A stretch of 10,496 nt of DNA from Robinsoniella peoriensis (GTDB lineage Bacteria > Bacillota > Clostridia > Lachnospirales > Lachnospiraceae). Positions within the stretch are counted from its first letter, which is position 1, and every line of letters starts with the position of its first letter. Location of the stretch: NCBI RefSeq assembly GCF_042680125.1, contig NZ_JBHTNY010000088.1. One strand, given 5' to 3'. Below, in pieces: positions 1 to 7,807 of the stretch. The translations under genes were made by a program, and so were the position numbers. The notes beneath the pieces were generated by a model. The model ran no database searches. It had not been told where the DNA came from and saw only the letters and a list, made by a program, of their open reading frames with translations.

Positions 1-82
1 TGAAGAGCCGTATGCGGGAAAGCCGCACGTACGGTTCTGGAGAGGATTTCATATGGTGACATATGATTTTACTAAACCACAT
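1..82 (+). mobile_element. 3' end of a group II intron (domains V-VI)
   Basis: The window opens inside a group II intron, a self-splicing retroelement; only its last two RNA domains are visible. Domain V is at 5-38. The linker GGAGA is followed by a domain VI hairpin in which TCATATG (49-55) pairs with CATATGA (60-66) across a GTGA tetraloop (56-59). The A-rich stretch after it (71-76) should hold the bulged branch-point adenosine. The 3' splice site usually lies about 7-8 nt beyond that A, so I place the end near 82, uncertain by several bases. Any intron-encoded reverse transcriptase would be upstream of the window. The intron reads in the same direction as the glycan operon that starts about 50 nt downstream. 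Confidence 0.85.
5..38 (+). ncRNA. Group II intron domain V, catalytic hairpin
   Basis: This is a textbook domain V fold. The lower stem of 8 bp pairs 5-12 (GAGCCGTA) with 30-37 (TACGGTTC), including one G-U pair. The upper stem of 5 bp pairs 13-17 (TGCGG) with 23-27 (CCGCA) around the loop GAAAG. A 2-nt bulge, C28-G29, sits on the 3' side. The metal-binding catalytic triad is AGC at 6-8. Group IIC introns usually carry CGC there, so this copy looks more like another bacterial class, but one domain cannot settle the class. Both stems are fully paired, so the RNA core seen here is not decayed. Confidence 0.9.
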
Positions 83-102
83 AACATGCTAAGTGTATGT
101 GG
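77..102 (+). other. Small inverted repeat at the intron-operon junction
   Basis: CCACATA (77-83) is an exact inverted repeat of TATGTGG (96-102) with a 12-nt loop. A further CA/TG pairing is possible inside the loop. It straddles the expected intron 3' end and lies about 40 nt before the lipoprotein start. It has no T-tract after it, so it is not a terminator. It could be an operator or an RNA hairpin in the operon leader, or chance. I see no convincing -35/-10 pair or catabolite-responsive element between here and the gene. Confidence 0.3.
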
Positions 103-127
103 CAGTCAAAATAAAAATCTAAAAGAA

Positions 128-133
128 AAGGAG
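128..133 (+). promoter_or_regulatory. Ribosome binding site that decides the lipoprotein start
   Basis: AAGGAG lies 7 nt before the ATG at 141 but only 1 nt before the in-frame ATG at 135. The spacing favours 141 as the true start and makes the upstream ATG an unlikely initiator. Confidence 0.75.
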
Positions 134-140
134 TATGAGT

Positions 141-1784
141 ATGAAAAGAAAAAGAGTGTTGGCAGTTTTAGTATGTGTAGCAGCCCTTACTGCAATGGGT
201 ATGGGAGGATGCAGCAAAAACAGTGCTTCATTAGAAGCAGCCGGTCCGGCTAATGACAAAGTGGATGAAGATGGAAAGGTAAATGGTGTATTTTACGAAA
301 CAGGGCTTCCGATTGTTGATAAAGATACATATAGTTTTTCCATCTTCTGTGATGACTCTTCTGAAAATGGTGAGTACTGGATGATGGATGAGATGGAAAG
401 GCAGACGAATATTAAGGTGAACTTAGAGTATTTCCCAAATGAGGTGGCAAAGGAAAAGTTGTCTCTGGCATTAAGTTCGGGAGACTATGCGGACTGTATC
501 GGTGGATGGCTGTTCCAGGATAGCGACATCCTGAAATACGGTGTTGACCAGAAGATTTTCATTCCCCTGGAAGACTATTTTGAGAAATATGCGCCAAATA
601 TTATGAAGATTCTGGAAAGAGAAGGCGTCAGAGAAGCAATGACAGCTCCGGATGGACACATCTATACCATACCATACGTAGTAGATGCTCCGCTGGTAGA
701 TTATGAACCTTTTATCAATGAAAAATGGCTGAAAAATCTGGGACTGGAAATGCCGACCACCACAGATGAGTTCGAAAAAGTATTGATGGAGTTTAAAGAA
801 AAAGATGCCAATGGAAATGGGGACCCAAATGATGAGATACCAATGTCTTTTGACCCGAATAATAAACATATTGGTTATCTGTGCGGATATTTCGGTATGC
901 CGGTGGATAATTACGGAATGAGTATGAAGGATGGAAAACTGATATTCGGAGCCAATAGCGAAGAATATAAGAATGGCATTAAATGGCTTAAAAAGTTATA
1001 TTCCCAGGGGCTGATTGATCCGGAAGCATTTACGCAGGATTTGAGCCAGTGGAAGGCTAAAGGTTCCCAGGACCGCTATGGCTGTTCTATGATGTATGCC
1101 AGCAATGATATTGTACCGTATCTGGCGGGAGAAGAACCAGATTTTAAACCTCTTCCTGTTTTGAAAAGCCCGGATACGGATAATCCTGTATGGCTCAGAG
1201 CTTCGGATGGAGCTTCTGTTATGAAGACGCAGGTTGTTATTACAGATAAAGCGAAGGATGTAGGGGCAATTGTCAGATGGTGGGATGATTTATTTGAATT
1301 CCAGAACTCTGCACAGAAGTTATCCGGTCCTTTAGACATATGCATTTTTAAAGATGGGGATGGATACCGCGCGATTGATAAGGCAACCCTTTCTCCGGAA
1401 GATGAAAAGAAGTATTCCTGGGCGAACCTGTTCCCACAGTCTTTGCCACATTACCTGCCCCAGGGATTCAAATTTAAAGAAGATGTGCCGATGTATCCGG
1501 AAAAAGACAAGGCAGATGAAGTTTATAAGCCGTATTTGACGGAAGCAATTCCATCTTACTGGGTATCCATAGATGATTCTGCTAAATTTTCCGATATCCA
1601 GACTTCTCTTCGGGATTTCATTGCCCAAAAGGCAGCAGAATGGATTGCGGGACAGTCAGATATTGATAAGGAATGGGACAGCTATTTAGAGCAGCTGAAT
1701 ACACTGGGTCTGCAGGAGTATATAACAATACGTGAAAAAGCATTGCAGACAACGGAGGAAGCAGTAACGGAAACAGCACAATAG
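141..1784 (+). CDS. Sugar ABC transporter substrate-binding lipoprotein (LplA/LipO type)
   Basis: This is the extracellular solute-binding lipoprotein of a carbohydrate ABC importer. From the ATG at 141 it is 547 residues. The N-terminus is a lipoprotein signal: basic MKRKR, a hydrophobic core, then the lipobox MGGC with the lipidated Cys at residue 24, followed by a flexible acidic linker to about residue 55. The body resembles family 1 sugar-binding proteins: LSSGDYAD near residues 111-118, a Ca-binding-like loop KDANGNGDPNDEIP at 221-234 typical of the large LplA/LipO group, and many aromatic residues suited to sugar stacking. The length matches that group, which handles complex oligosaccharides. 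It leads the operon and is followed 24 nt later by a fucosidase, so its ligand is probably a fucosylated, GlcNAc- and mannose-containing oligosaccharide. The partner permeases (LplB/YtcP type) are not here. The ligand is inferred from neighbours only. Confidence 0.9.
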   Translation: MKRKRVLAVLVCVAALTAMGMGGCSKNSASLEAAGPANDKVDEDGKVNGVFYETGLPIVDKDTYSFSIFCDDSSENGEYWMMDEMERQTNIKVNLEYFPNEVAKEKLSLALSSGDYADCIGGWLFQDSDILKYGVDQKIFIPLEDYFEKYAPNIMKILEREGVREAMTAPDGHIYTIPYVVDAPLVDYEPFINEKWLKNLGLEMPTTTDEFEKVLMEFKEKDANGNGDPNDEIPMSFDPNNKHIGYLCGYFGMPVDNYGMSMKDGKLIFGANSEEYKNGIKWLKKLYSQGLIDPEAFTQDLSQWKAKGSQDRYGCSMMYASNDIVPYLAGEEPDFKPLPVLKSPDTDNPVWLRASDGASVMKTQVVITDKAKDVGAIVRWWDDLFEFQNSAQKLSGPLDICIFKDGDGYRAIDKATLSPEDEKKYSWANLFPQSLPHYLPQGFKFKEDVPMYPEKDKADEVYKPYLTEAIPSYWVSIDDSAKFSDIQTSLRDFIAQKAAEWIAGQSDIDKEWDSYLEQLNTLGLQEYITIREKALQTTEEAVTETAQ

Positions 1785-1808
1785 AAAGATAAGCAGTAAG
1801 GAGGCACC

Positions 1809-3347
1809 ATGAGTGAAGAAAGTATGCATTTACAGGAAATGTTAAGATCAGAAGAAAAGGCAGAGGACATTAAGGATGCAGAAGACATTAAACCGGCGAA
1901 AGAGAAAAAGGGTGCGAATGACATAATGGATGCAAAAGACATAAAGGACGTAGAAATAGAGGACGCAAAAGATGTAATAGAAGAAATAGAAGAAACAGAA
2001 GAAACAGTAGAAGACAAAGTCGCTGCCGGTGTACATAATTACAGTGCAGAAGAGGAATATGTCATGCCGGATGATCCAAAGGTTCTTCAAAAACTCCAGT
2101 GGTTTCAGGATCAGAAGCTTGCGCTGATGATGCACTGGGGAGCTTATTCCCAGCTTGGTCTTGTGGAGTCCTGGGCACTGTCTGATGCCGATGCAGAGTG
2201 GTCCAGGGGTGGTGTTGACTGGGAGATTACAGGCGAAGAGTTTAAAAAGGAATATTTTAATCTGAACAAAACCTTTAATCCGGTTCGCTTTGAACCGGAG
2301 AAATGGGCAGATCTGGCGAAAAGAGCAGGTATCCGGTATCTGATCTTTACAACCAAACACCATGATGGCTTCTGCATGTGGGACAGTGCTTATTCAGACT
2401 ATAAAGTAACGGCAGAGGATTGTCCGTTCCATACCCATAAATACGCGGATATCTGTGCCCACCTGTTTGAATCCTTCCGAAAGAGAGGAATCGGTATCGC
2501 CGCATATTTCTCAAAAGCGGACTGGCATGTGGACAGTTACTGGAGTGATGGATATGCAAGGGGTAACTATATGCACAGAGGACCGTCATATGTACCCCGG
2601 GAGCATCCGGAGCAGTGGAAAAAGTTTGTGGATTTCACCCAGAATCAGATAAAGGAACTGGCAACGAGTTATGGAAAACTGGACATTATGTGGTTTGACG
2701 CAGGCTGGGTCAGTGATATCGGATTAGGAGAGACTATAGAAGAGATCCGGAAATTCCAGCCCGGAATGCTTTGCGCGGACCGCACTATGGGTGGACCTTA
2801 TGAAAACTATATTACACCGGAACAGTGCGTTCCCAAGGAACCCCTGAACGTACCATGGGAAAGCTGTATCACCCTTGGCACTTCCTTTTCCTTTGCTTAT
2901 GAAGACCGTTATAAAACCTGCCGGGAAGTGATAGCACTTTTGGTGGACATTGTGGCAAAGGGAGGAAATCTGGCTATTAATGTGGGACCCCAGCCGGATG
3001 GCAGACTTCCAAGAGGCGCTGTGGAATGCCTGGAAGATATGGGAAAATGGCTTTCGGTTTATGGAGATGCCATTTATGGGACCAGAGTATGTGCTCCTTA
3101 TAAAAAAGATGGAATTGCATTTACAAAGAAAGAAAACTTAGTCTATGCAATTGAAACTTTTGATAAAGAATCGGATCCGGTAAGGGCGGAAGTCTGGATT
3201 CCTTATGAGGGAACAGTGACATCCATAACGATGCAGGATACCGGGGCAGAGGTGGAGTTTACCAGAAAAGATACCGGTTATGTTCTTCATCTGCAGGAGT
3301 ACGGTAAAGAAACAGCGCCGATTGCCAGGGTTTTTTGCCTGAAGTAA
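1809..3347 (+). CDS. GH29 alpha-L-fucosidase with a repetitive acidic N-terminal extension
   Basis: This 512-residue enzyme of glycoside hydrolase family 29 would remove alpha-linked L-fucose by a retaining mechanism. The ATG follows TAAGGAGG (1797-1804). The catalytic barrel begins near residue 90 (WFQDQKLALMMHWGAYS, 98-114). The family signature TTKHHDGF is at 181-188. The predicted nucleophile is Asp297 in IMWFDAGW. TPEQC (336-340) and PWESC (349-353) are family segments near the active site, and E351 is a possible contributor to acid/base function. NVGPQPDG (391-398) ends the barrel and a short beta domain follows. There is no signal peptide, so it should act in the cytoplasm. Residues 1-80 are unusual: low-complexity, Asp/Glu/Lys-rich and built on a hexapeptide repeat that the second GH29 enzyme here lacks. 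No better-placed internal start with a ribosome binding site was found, so the extension is probably translated. Linkage specificity cannot be read from the sequence. Confidence 0.92.
   Translation: MSEESMHLQEMLRSEEKAEDIKDAEDIKPAKEKKGANDIMDAKDIKDVEIEDAKDVIEEIEETEETVEDKVAAGVHNYSAEEEYVMPDDPKVLQKLQWFQDQKLALMMHWGAYSQLGLVESWALSDADAEWSRGGVDWEITGEEFKKEYFNLNKTFNPVRFEPEKWADLAKRAGIRYLIFTTKHHDGFCMWDSAYSDYKVTAEDCPFHTHKYADICAHLFESFRKRGIGIAAYFSKADWHVDSYWSDGYARGNYMHRGPSYVPREHPEQWKKFVDFTQNQIKELATSYGKLDIMWFDAGWVSDIGLGETIEEIRKFQPGMLCADRTMGGPYENYITPEQCVPKEPLNVPWESCITLGTSFSFAYEDRYKTCREVIALLVDIVAKGGNLAINVGPQPDGRLPRGAVECLEDMGKWLSVYGDAIYGTRVCAPYKKDGIAFTKKENLVYAIETFDKESDPVRAEVWIPYEGTVTSITMQDTGAEVEFTRKDTGYVLHLQEYGKETAPIARVFCLK
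1863..2006 (+). repeat. In-frame 18-bp (hexapeptide) and 9-bp tandem repeats in the fucosidase N-terminus
   Basis: Five consecutive 18-bp units cover 1863-1952 and encode EDIKDA, EDIKPA, KEKKGA, NDIMDA and KDIKDV (residues 19-48). A shortened unit, EIEDA, and a partial KDVIEE follow. A 9-bp unit is then repeated three times at 1980-2006: GAAGAAATA, GAAGAAACA, GAAGAAACA, encoding EEI-EET-EET. The phase is conserved at protein level while third positions differ (GAC/GAT, ATT/ATA), so the expansion is not brand new. The encoded stretch is strongly charged and probably helical or disordered. Confidence 0.85.
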
Positions 3348-3377
3348 AAATAATGGAAGGAGTTTAAGGAGGGATCA

Positions 3378-5252
3378 ATGGAGTCTATGTATATATTACC
3401 GGCACCACAGAAAATTATGAAAAAGGAAGGGGCTTTTGCCCTTCCTCATTATGGAAAGATCGAGATGGACGCTTCCTGTCCACAGGATGTATCTTATGCA
3501 GCAGATATTTTAAAAAGAGAGATTCTGGATTTTACCGGAATGGATTACAGCTTGAGCCGGGGAACTAAGGGGACAAATGGGGGAGCAGAAATTGTATTAA
3601 AATTAGAGGATTCACTAAAGGAACAAAGCTATGTTCTGGTAATCCGGGAGGAGGGAATCCAGATTACCGGAGGAGGATACCATGGAATTCTTTACGGAAT
3701 ACAAACGCTGCGCCAGATAATCCGCCAGGAAGGCTGTGTATTGCCGCTTGTTGAAATCGAAGATGAACCGGCAATGGAGTTTCGGGGATTTTATCATGAT
3801 GTTACCAGAGGCAGGATACCTAAACTGGAAACGTTGAAAAAGCTGGCTGATACGTTAAGCTTTTATAAGATAAACCAGCTGCAGCTATACGTTGAACATA
3901 GCTTTTTGTTTGAGGGGCTCAGCGAGATGTGGAGAGATGACACGCCGCTGACGCCAGAGGATATTCTGGAACTGGATGCCCACTGCAGAAAAGCAGGGGT
4001 GGAACTGGTACCGTCTCTGTCTTCTTTCGGACATTTGTATAAGCTTCTCAGCACAAGAACTTATGAACACCTTTGTGAACTTGCGGATCCTGTGAAGATG
4101 CCGTTCAGTTTCCGGGGACGTCAGATGCATCATACCCTGAATGTCACCATGGAAGAAAGTTATGAACTTGCAGTTAAAATGATTGAAGAATATATGCCGT
4201 TATTTACCTCGAAGCAGTTTAACATAGGCGCGGATGAAACCTTTGACCTGGGAAAAGGAAAAAGTAAAACTTACGCAGAGGAAGCAGGCATAGACCGGAT
4301 GTACATTGACTACGTGAAGAAGCTTTGCGGGTATCTTGTGGACAAAGGATATCGACCTATGTTCTGGGGGGATGTAATCTGCGGATTTCCGGAGCTCATG
4401 AAGGAACTTCCAAAAGAAACCATTTGTTTAAACTGGGGATATGCATGGAATCAGTGTGAAGACGGAACAAAGGCATTAGCAGAAGCCGGGGCTACCCAGT
4501 ATGTTTGCCCGGGTGCAGGTGGCTGGAATCAGTTTATTAACCTAATGGAATCTGCCTATATGAATATCAGCAGAATGTGCGCATTTGGCGAAAAGTACCG
4601 GGCAATCGGTATGCTGAATACGGATTGGGGTGATTTCGGGCACATTAACCATCCGGATTTCAGTATGCCGGGCATGATCTACGGAGCCGCATTTTCCTGG
4701 AACCGAAAAGAAATATCATTTGAAGAAATAAACCGTATGATTTCTGTTCTGCAGTATCAGGACAGATCCGAAAGACTGATGTCTGTTGTCAGCCGTATGT
4801 GCAGACATGCCGTATTTGACTGGGAGATGGCGGTGCGGTTCCAGGAATTGACGGAATCCGGAATAGAAGATACCTGGTGTATGGAACGGATTAAGTCAAG
4901 GGAAAAAGAAATTCTTAAGGCAGAGGAAGAGAATAAAATTCTTAAGTCAGAGGAACTGGAACTGAAAAAATGTGCAAAAGAGATGAATGCCGGACAGAAG
5001 AAGGCGGTTCATGATTTCCTGATTGCGGCGGAAGGTATTGCAGTGCTGAACAGTATGGGATTACTAATCTATAAGAGCAGCTTTCAGGGAATGACCGGAT
5101 GTGCGGATCAGGCAAAAGTGATTGCACAAAAGCTGGAATGCTGGTTCTGTGAATATAAAAAAATGTGGAGAAGTATCAGCAGGGAATCTGAATTGTACAG
5201 AGTTTCCCATGTGATATTCTGGTTTGCCGATTTCTTACGGGATATGAAATAG
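3378..5252 (+). CDS. GH20 beta-N-acetylhexosaminidase
   Basis: This 624-residue GH20 exo-enzyme would release terminal beta-GlcNAc or beta-GalNAc by substrate-assisted catalysis, in which the substrate's own N-acetyl group is the nucleophile. The ATG follows AAGGAGGG (3366-3373). Residues 1-130 form the GH20b-like N-terminal domain, with YHGILYGIQTLRQI at 101-114. The barrel begins at FRGFYHDVTRGR (135-146). The catalytic pair is Asp286-Glu287 in NIGADETFDLG. LNTDWGDFGH (413-422) supplies the conserved barrel-end tryptophan region. Residues from about 445 to the end form a helical tail. No signal peptide is present, so it is cytoplasmic. The catalytic motif differs from the common HxGGDE form: Asn replaces His and Ala replaces the second Gly. 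This resembles HexD-like GH20 enzymes as I recall them. The tail holds a 9-residue duplication (ILKAEEENK / ILKSEELEL). It lies 30 nt after the fucosidase and 42 nt before the mannosidase. Confidence 0.92.
   Translation: MESMYILPAPQKIMKKEGAFALPHYGKIEMDASCPQDVSYAADILKREILDFTGMDYSLSRGTKGTNGGAEIVLKLEDSLKEQSYVLVIREEGIQITGGGYHGILYGIQTLRQIIRQEGCVLPLVEIEDEPAMEFRGFYHDVTRGRIPKLETLKKLADTLSFYKINQLQLYVEHSFLFEGLSEMWRDDTPLTPEDILELDAHCRKAGVELVPSLSSFGHLYKLLSTRTYEHLCELADPVKMPFSFRGRQMHHTLNVTMEESYELAVKMIEEYMPLFTSKQFNIGADETFDLGKGKSKTYAEEAGIDRMYIDYVKKLCGYLVDKGYRPMFWGDVICGFPELMKELPKETICLNWGYAWNQCEDGTKALAEAGATQYVCPGAGGWNQFINLMESAYMNISRMCAFGEKYRAIGMLNTDWGDFGHINHPDFSMPGMIYGAAFSWNRKEISFEEINRMISVLQYQDRSERLMSVVSRMCRHAVFDWEMAVRFQELTESGIEDTWCMERIKSREKEILKAEEENKILKSEELELKKCAKEMNAGQKKAVHDFLIAAEGIAVLNSMGLLIYKSSFQGMTGCADQAKVIAQKLECWFCEYKKMWRSISRESELYRVSHVIFWFADFLRDMK
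4911..4955 (+). repeat. 27-bp-period duplication in the GH20 tail
   Basis: An 18-nt sequence beginning ATTCTTAAG at 4911-4928 recurs at 4938-4955 with one mismatch (G to T), a period of 27 bp. It is in frame and gives two 9-residue units, ILKAEEENK and ILKSEELEL, within a charged helical segment. Like the fucosidase repeat, it adds Glu/Lys-rich sequence to an enzyme end rather than its core. Confidence 0.7.
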
Positions 5253-5294
5253 GAAAGCCGAAAAAAAAAGTAATCCAAAGAAACGAGGAATAGC

Positions 5295-7799
5295 GTGATA
5301 AGACTGGAATTAAATCATGGCTGGAAAATGAGACCTCTGGGAGAGGCATTCCAGGAAGCGGTGGTTCCGGGCAGTGTCTATACCGACCTGCTTAGGAACG
5401 GGAACATGGAGGATCCGTTTTTTAAGGACAATGAGATCCGTGCCAAGAAGCTTATGAACAAGGACTATGAATATGTGTGCCGGTTTGTGTATGAACCGGA
5501 GGAGTTTAAAGATTGTGAAAGGATACTGCTGCATTTTGACGGTTTGGATACACTGGCGGATATCTATGTGAACAGCCAGAAGGCAGGAGAGGCATTCAGC
5601 ATGCACCGGATCTGGGAATATGAGGTGCAGGATATATTGAAAGCCGGGGAAAATGAATTAAAGGTGGTATTCCACTCACCGCTTCAATTTTTGGCAGAGG
5701 CTTATGAAAAGTATGGAAACATTGGAAATGAAGATACGGTAGAGGGATTTATGCACCTGAGAAAAGCCCATTACATGTTTGGGTGGGACTGGGGTGCGTG
5801 TCTCCCCGATGCAGGGATTTTCCGCCCGGTATCGCTGCTGGGGATCCACTCTGCCAGAATTGATAATGTAAGGGTTCATCAGGAGCATGAATCCGGGCAG
5901 GCAGTATTAACGTTTTCAGTGGAGGCTGAACAGAACAAGAAGAGGGACGGACACAGCTGTAATACAAACAGAACGGCAGATAAGAATCTGATCCGGGCAG
6001 AACATTCCAATCAAGAGGGGCTGCATTATACGATTCGTATTTCCGATCCCGACGGCAGGATTTTGTGTGAAGAGTCAGAGACCGATAGGTTTACCGTGGA
6101 TCATCCCCGGCTATGGTGGCCAAATGGTATCGGAGAACAGCCTCTCTATGAGATTAAGGTGATACTGTATGATAGGGATGAAGTGTTAGATATCTGGCAG
6201 CGTAAAATAGGGTTGCGGACCATGACGGTACGCAGGGAAAAGGATCAGTGGGGAGAGAGCTTTGCCCATGAAATAAACGGAAAGACAATCTTTGCCATGG
6301 GGGCGGATTATATTCCGGAGGATCATCTGGTGGGGCGAACCTCACGTGAGCGCACTTACCGCCTTTTAGAACAGTGCAGACTGGCTAATTTTAATTCAGT
6401 CCGTATCTGGGGGGGCGGTTATTACCCGGAAGACTGGTTTTTTGATGCCTGTGATGAGATGGGGCTTGTAGTGTGGGAGGACTTCATGTTTGCCTGTTCT
6501 GTCTATGAACTCACCCCGGAGTTCGAAGCTAATATCCGGGAAGAATTTATCACAAATATCAAAAGGATCCGCCACCATGCTTCCCTGGGGCTCTGGTGTG
6601 GTAATAATGAAATGGAAATGTTTGTGGAACAGCGCTGTTGGGTGACGAAGCCTACTGAAGTCCGGGACTATCTGTTTATGTACGAGAAAATGATTCCAGA
6701 AGTTTTAAAGGAACATGATCCGGATACCTTTTACTGGCCGGCAAGCCCCTCCTCAGGGGGATCTTTTGACTATCCAAATGACCCGGACAGAGGGGATGTG
6801 CATTACTGGGAAGTCTGGCATGGAAATAAACCTTTTTCGGAATACCGCAAATATTATTTCCGCTATATTTCTGAGTTTGGGTTTCAGTCCCTCCCTTCTT
6901 TAAAGACGCTGGAAGAAATTACAGATGATCCGAAAGATTTGAACCTGTTTTCTTATGTCTGCGAGAAGCACGAACGGAATAATGGGGGAAATGGAAAAAT
7001 TGTGAAATATATGCAGCAGATGTATTTATACCCCACAAGCTTTTCAACTTTGATTTATGCCTCCCAGCTTTTGCAGGCTGATGGGATCCGATATGGCGTG
7101 GAGCATTTTCGGAGAAACCGGGGCAGATGTATGGGGACGGTGTTCTGGCAGTTAAATGATTGCTGGCCGGTAATTTCCTGGTCAGCCATAGATTCAAGCG
7201 GTAGATGGAAAGCACTTTTGTATTATGCGAAACGTTTCTTTGCACCGTTTATGATTTCCTGTGAGGAAGAAAGCTGGATGACCCAGGAAGCGGATATGAA
7301 CCGCCAGCATTTCCACTTTGAGAAGTCAATCCGGTTAAATGCAGCAAATGAGACATTGACGGAGCGTACCGTAAAAGTACGGTGGGCTTTAAGAAATGCA
7401 GATGCAGCGATTCTTCGCCTGATGGAGGAAACCATAAAGGTTCCAGCACTTTCTGCGGTCTGGATGGATAAAGTGGAATTGCCGGATCTGGATTATATGA
7501 ATGAGTATGTAAGCTATGAGGCAGAGGAAAACGGAGTTGTGATATCGGAGGGAACCGTCCTGTTTACTTACCCGAAATATTTTCACTTTCAGGATCCCGG
7601 CCTAACGCTGCGTACAGAAGGCGATGATATTGTTGTGACGGCAGATGCTTATGCAAAGAGTGTGGAAATTTTGAATGAAGAAGAGGATCTGGTTCTGTCT
7701 GACAATTATTTTGACATGAATGCAGGAGAAAGGAGAGTGACTGTCATTAGCGGCAGGACCAGCGGTCTGCGCGTCCGCAGCGTCTATGATATTCACTGA
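5295..7799 (+). CDS. GH2 beta-mannosidase
   Basis: This 834-residue family 2 exo-beta-mannosidase would remove terminal beta-mannose, for example from Man-beta1,4-GlcNAc. It starts with GTG preceded by ACGAGGAA (5283-5290). An A9 run lies just upstream at 5261-5269 in non-coding DNA. The N-terminus WKMRPLGEAFQEAVVPGSVY (10-29) and the DPFFKDNE segment (40-47) are characteristic of beta-mannosidases rather than beta-galactosidases. A jelly-roll domain, an immunoglobulin-like domain and a barrel follow. The predicted acid/base is Glu439 in WCGNNEME and the nucleophile Glu527 in ISEFGFQS. FWQLNDCWP (617-625) is another family hallmark. It has no signal peptide, so it is cytoplasmic. A hydrophilic stretch at about 213-243, rich in Asn, Lys and Arg, looks like a surface-loop insertion in the second domain. 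In this setting it probably acts on the mannose next to a GlcNAc core. Plant beta-mannan is an alternative, but the neighbouring fucosidases and hexosaminidase argue against it. Confidence 0.93.
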   Translation: MIRLELNHGWKMRPLGEAFQEAVVPGSVYTDLLRNGNMEDPFFKDNEIRAKKLMNKDYEYVCRFVYEPEEFKDCERILLHFDGLDTLADIYVNSQKAGEAFSMHRIWEYEVQDILKAGENELKVVFHSPLQFLAEAYEKYGNIGNEDTVEGFMHLRKAHYMFGWDWGACLPDAGIFRPVSLLGIHSARIDNVRVHQEHESGQAVLTFSVEAEQNKKRDGHSCNTNRTADKNLIRAEHSNQEGLHYTIRISDPDGRILCEESETDRFTVDHPRLWWPNGIGEQPLYEIKVILYDRDEVLDIWQRKIGLRTMTVRREKDQWGESFAHEINGKTIFAMGADYIPEDHLVGRTSRERTYRLLEQCRLANFNSVRIWGGGYYPEDWFFDACDEMGLVVWEDFMFACSVYELTPEFEANIREEFITNIKRIRHHASLGLWCGNNEMEMFVEQRCWVTKPTEVRDYLFMYEKMIPEVLKEHDPDTFYWPASPSSGGSFDYPNDPDRGDVHYWEVWHGNKPFSEYRKYYFRYISEFGFQSLPSLKTLEEITDDPKDLNLFSYVCEKHERNNGGNGKIVKYMQQMYLYPTSFSTLIYASQLLQADGIRYGVEHFRRNRGRCMGTVFWQLNDCWPVISWSAIDSSGRWKALLYYAKRFFAPFMISCEEESWMTQEADMNRQHFHFEKSIRLNAANETLTERTVKVRWALRNADAAILRLMEETIKVPALSAVWMDKVELPDLDYMNEYVSYEAEENGVVISEGTVLFTYPKYFHFQDPGLTLRTEGDDIVVTADAYAKSVEILNEEEDLVLSDNYFDMNAGERRVTVISGRTSGLRVRSVYDIH

Positions 7800-7807
7800 T
7801 TGATAAA

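Noticed and set aside
83..134. A sigma-70 promoter or catabolite-responsive site before the lipoprotein gene
   Set aside because: I could not find a -35/-10 pair with acceptable spacing or a match to the cre consensus; AT-richness alone is not evidence.
135..140. ATG at 135 as the lipoprotein start
   Set aside because: It is only 1 nt from the AAGGAG site, while the ATG at 141 is at 7 nt and gives a clean MKRKR signal-peptide start.
53..253. A 66-codon + strand open frame at the left end
   Set aside because: It begins in the intron domain VI hairpin, has no ribosome binding site and overlaps the lipoprotein gene in another frame; its composition is not protein-like.
1863..2006. Tandem repeats as a CRISPR array
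   Set aside because: The units are 18 and 9 bp, contiguous without spacers and in frame in a coding region.
471..2363. Several minus-strand open frames of 90-170 codons opposite the lipoprotein and first fucosidase genes
   Set aside because: They are antisense shadows of strongly supported genes, with no ribosome binding sites and no recognisable domains. The long one opposite the repeat is low-complexity Phe/Tyr/Cys mirroring the GAA/GAC-rich sense strand.
5253..5294. The A9 run as a programmed frameshift or a terminator
   Set aside because: It is in non-coding DNA between stop and start codons, has no stem before it, and is A-rich rather than T-rich on the transcribed + strand.
5929..6021. 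The hydrophilic stretch of the mannosidase (residues about 213-243) as a frameshift or inserted element
   Set aside because: The frame stays open, both flanks align with the expected GH2 domain order, and the codons look ordinary. A variable surface loop is enough to explain it.
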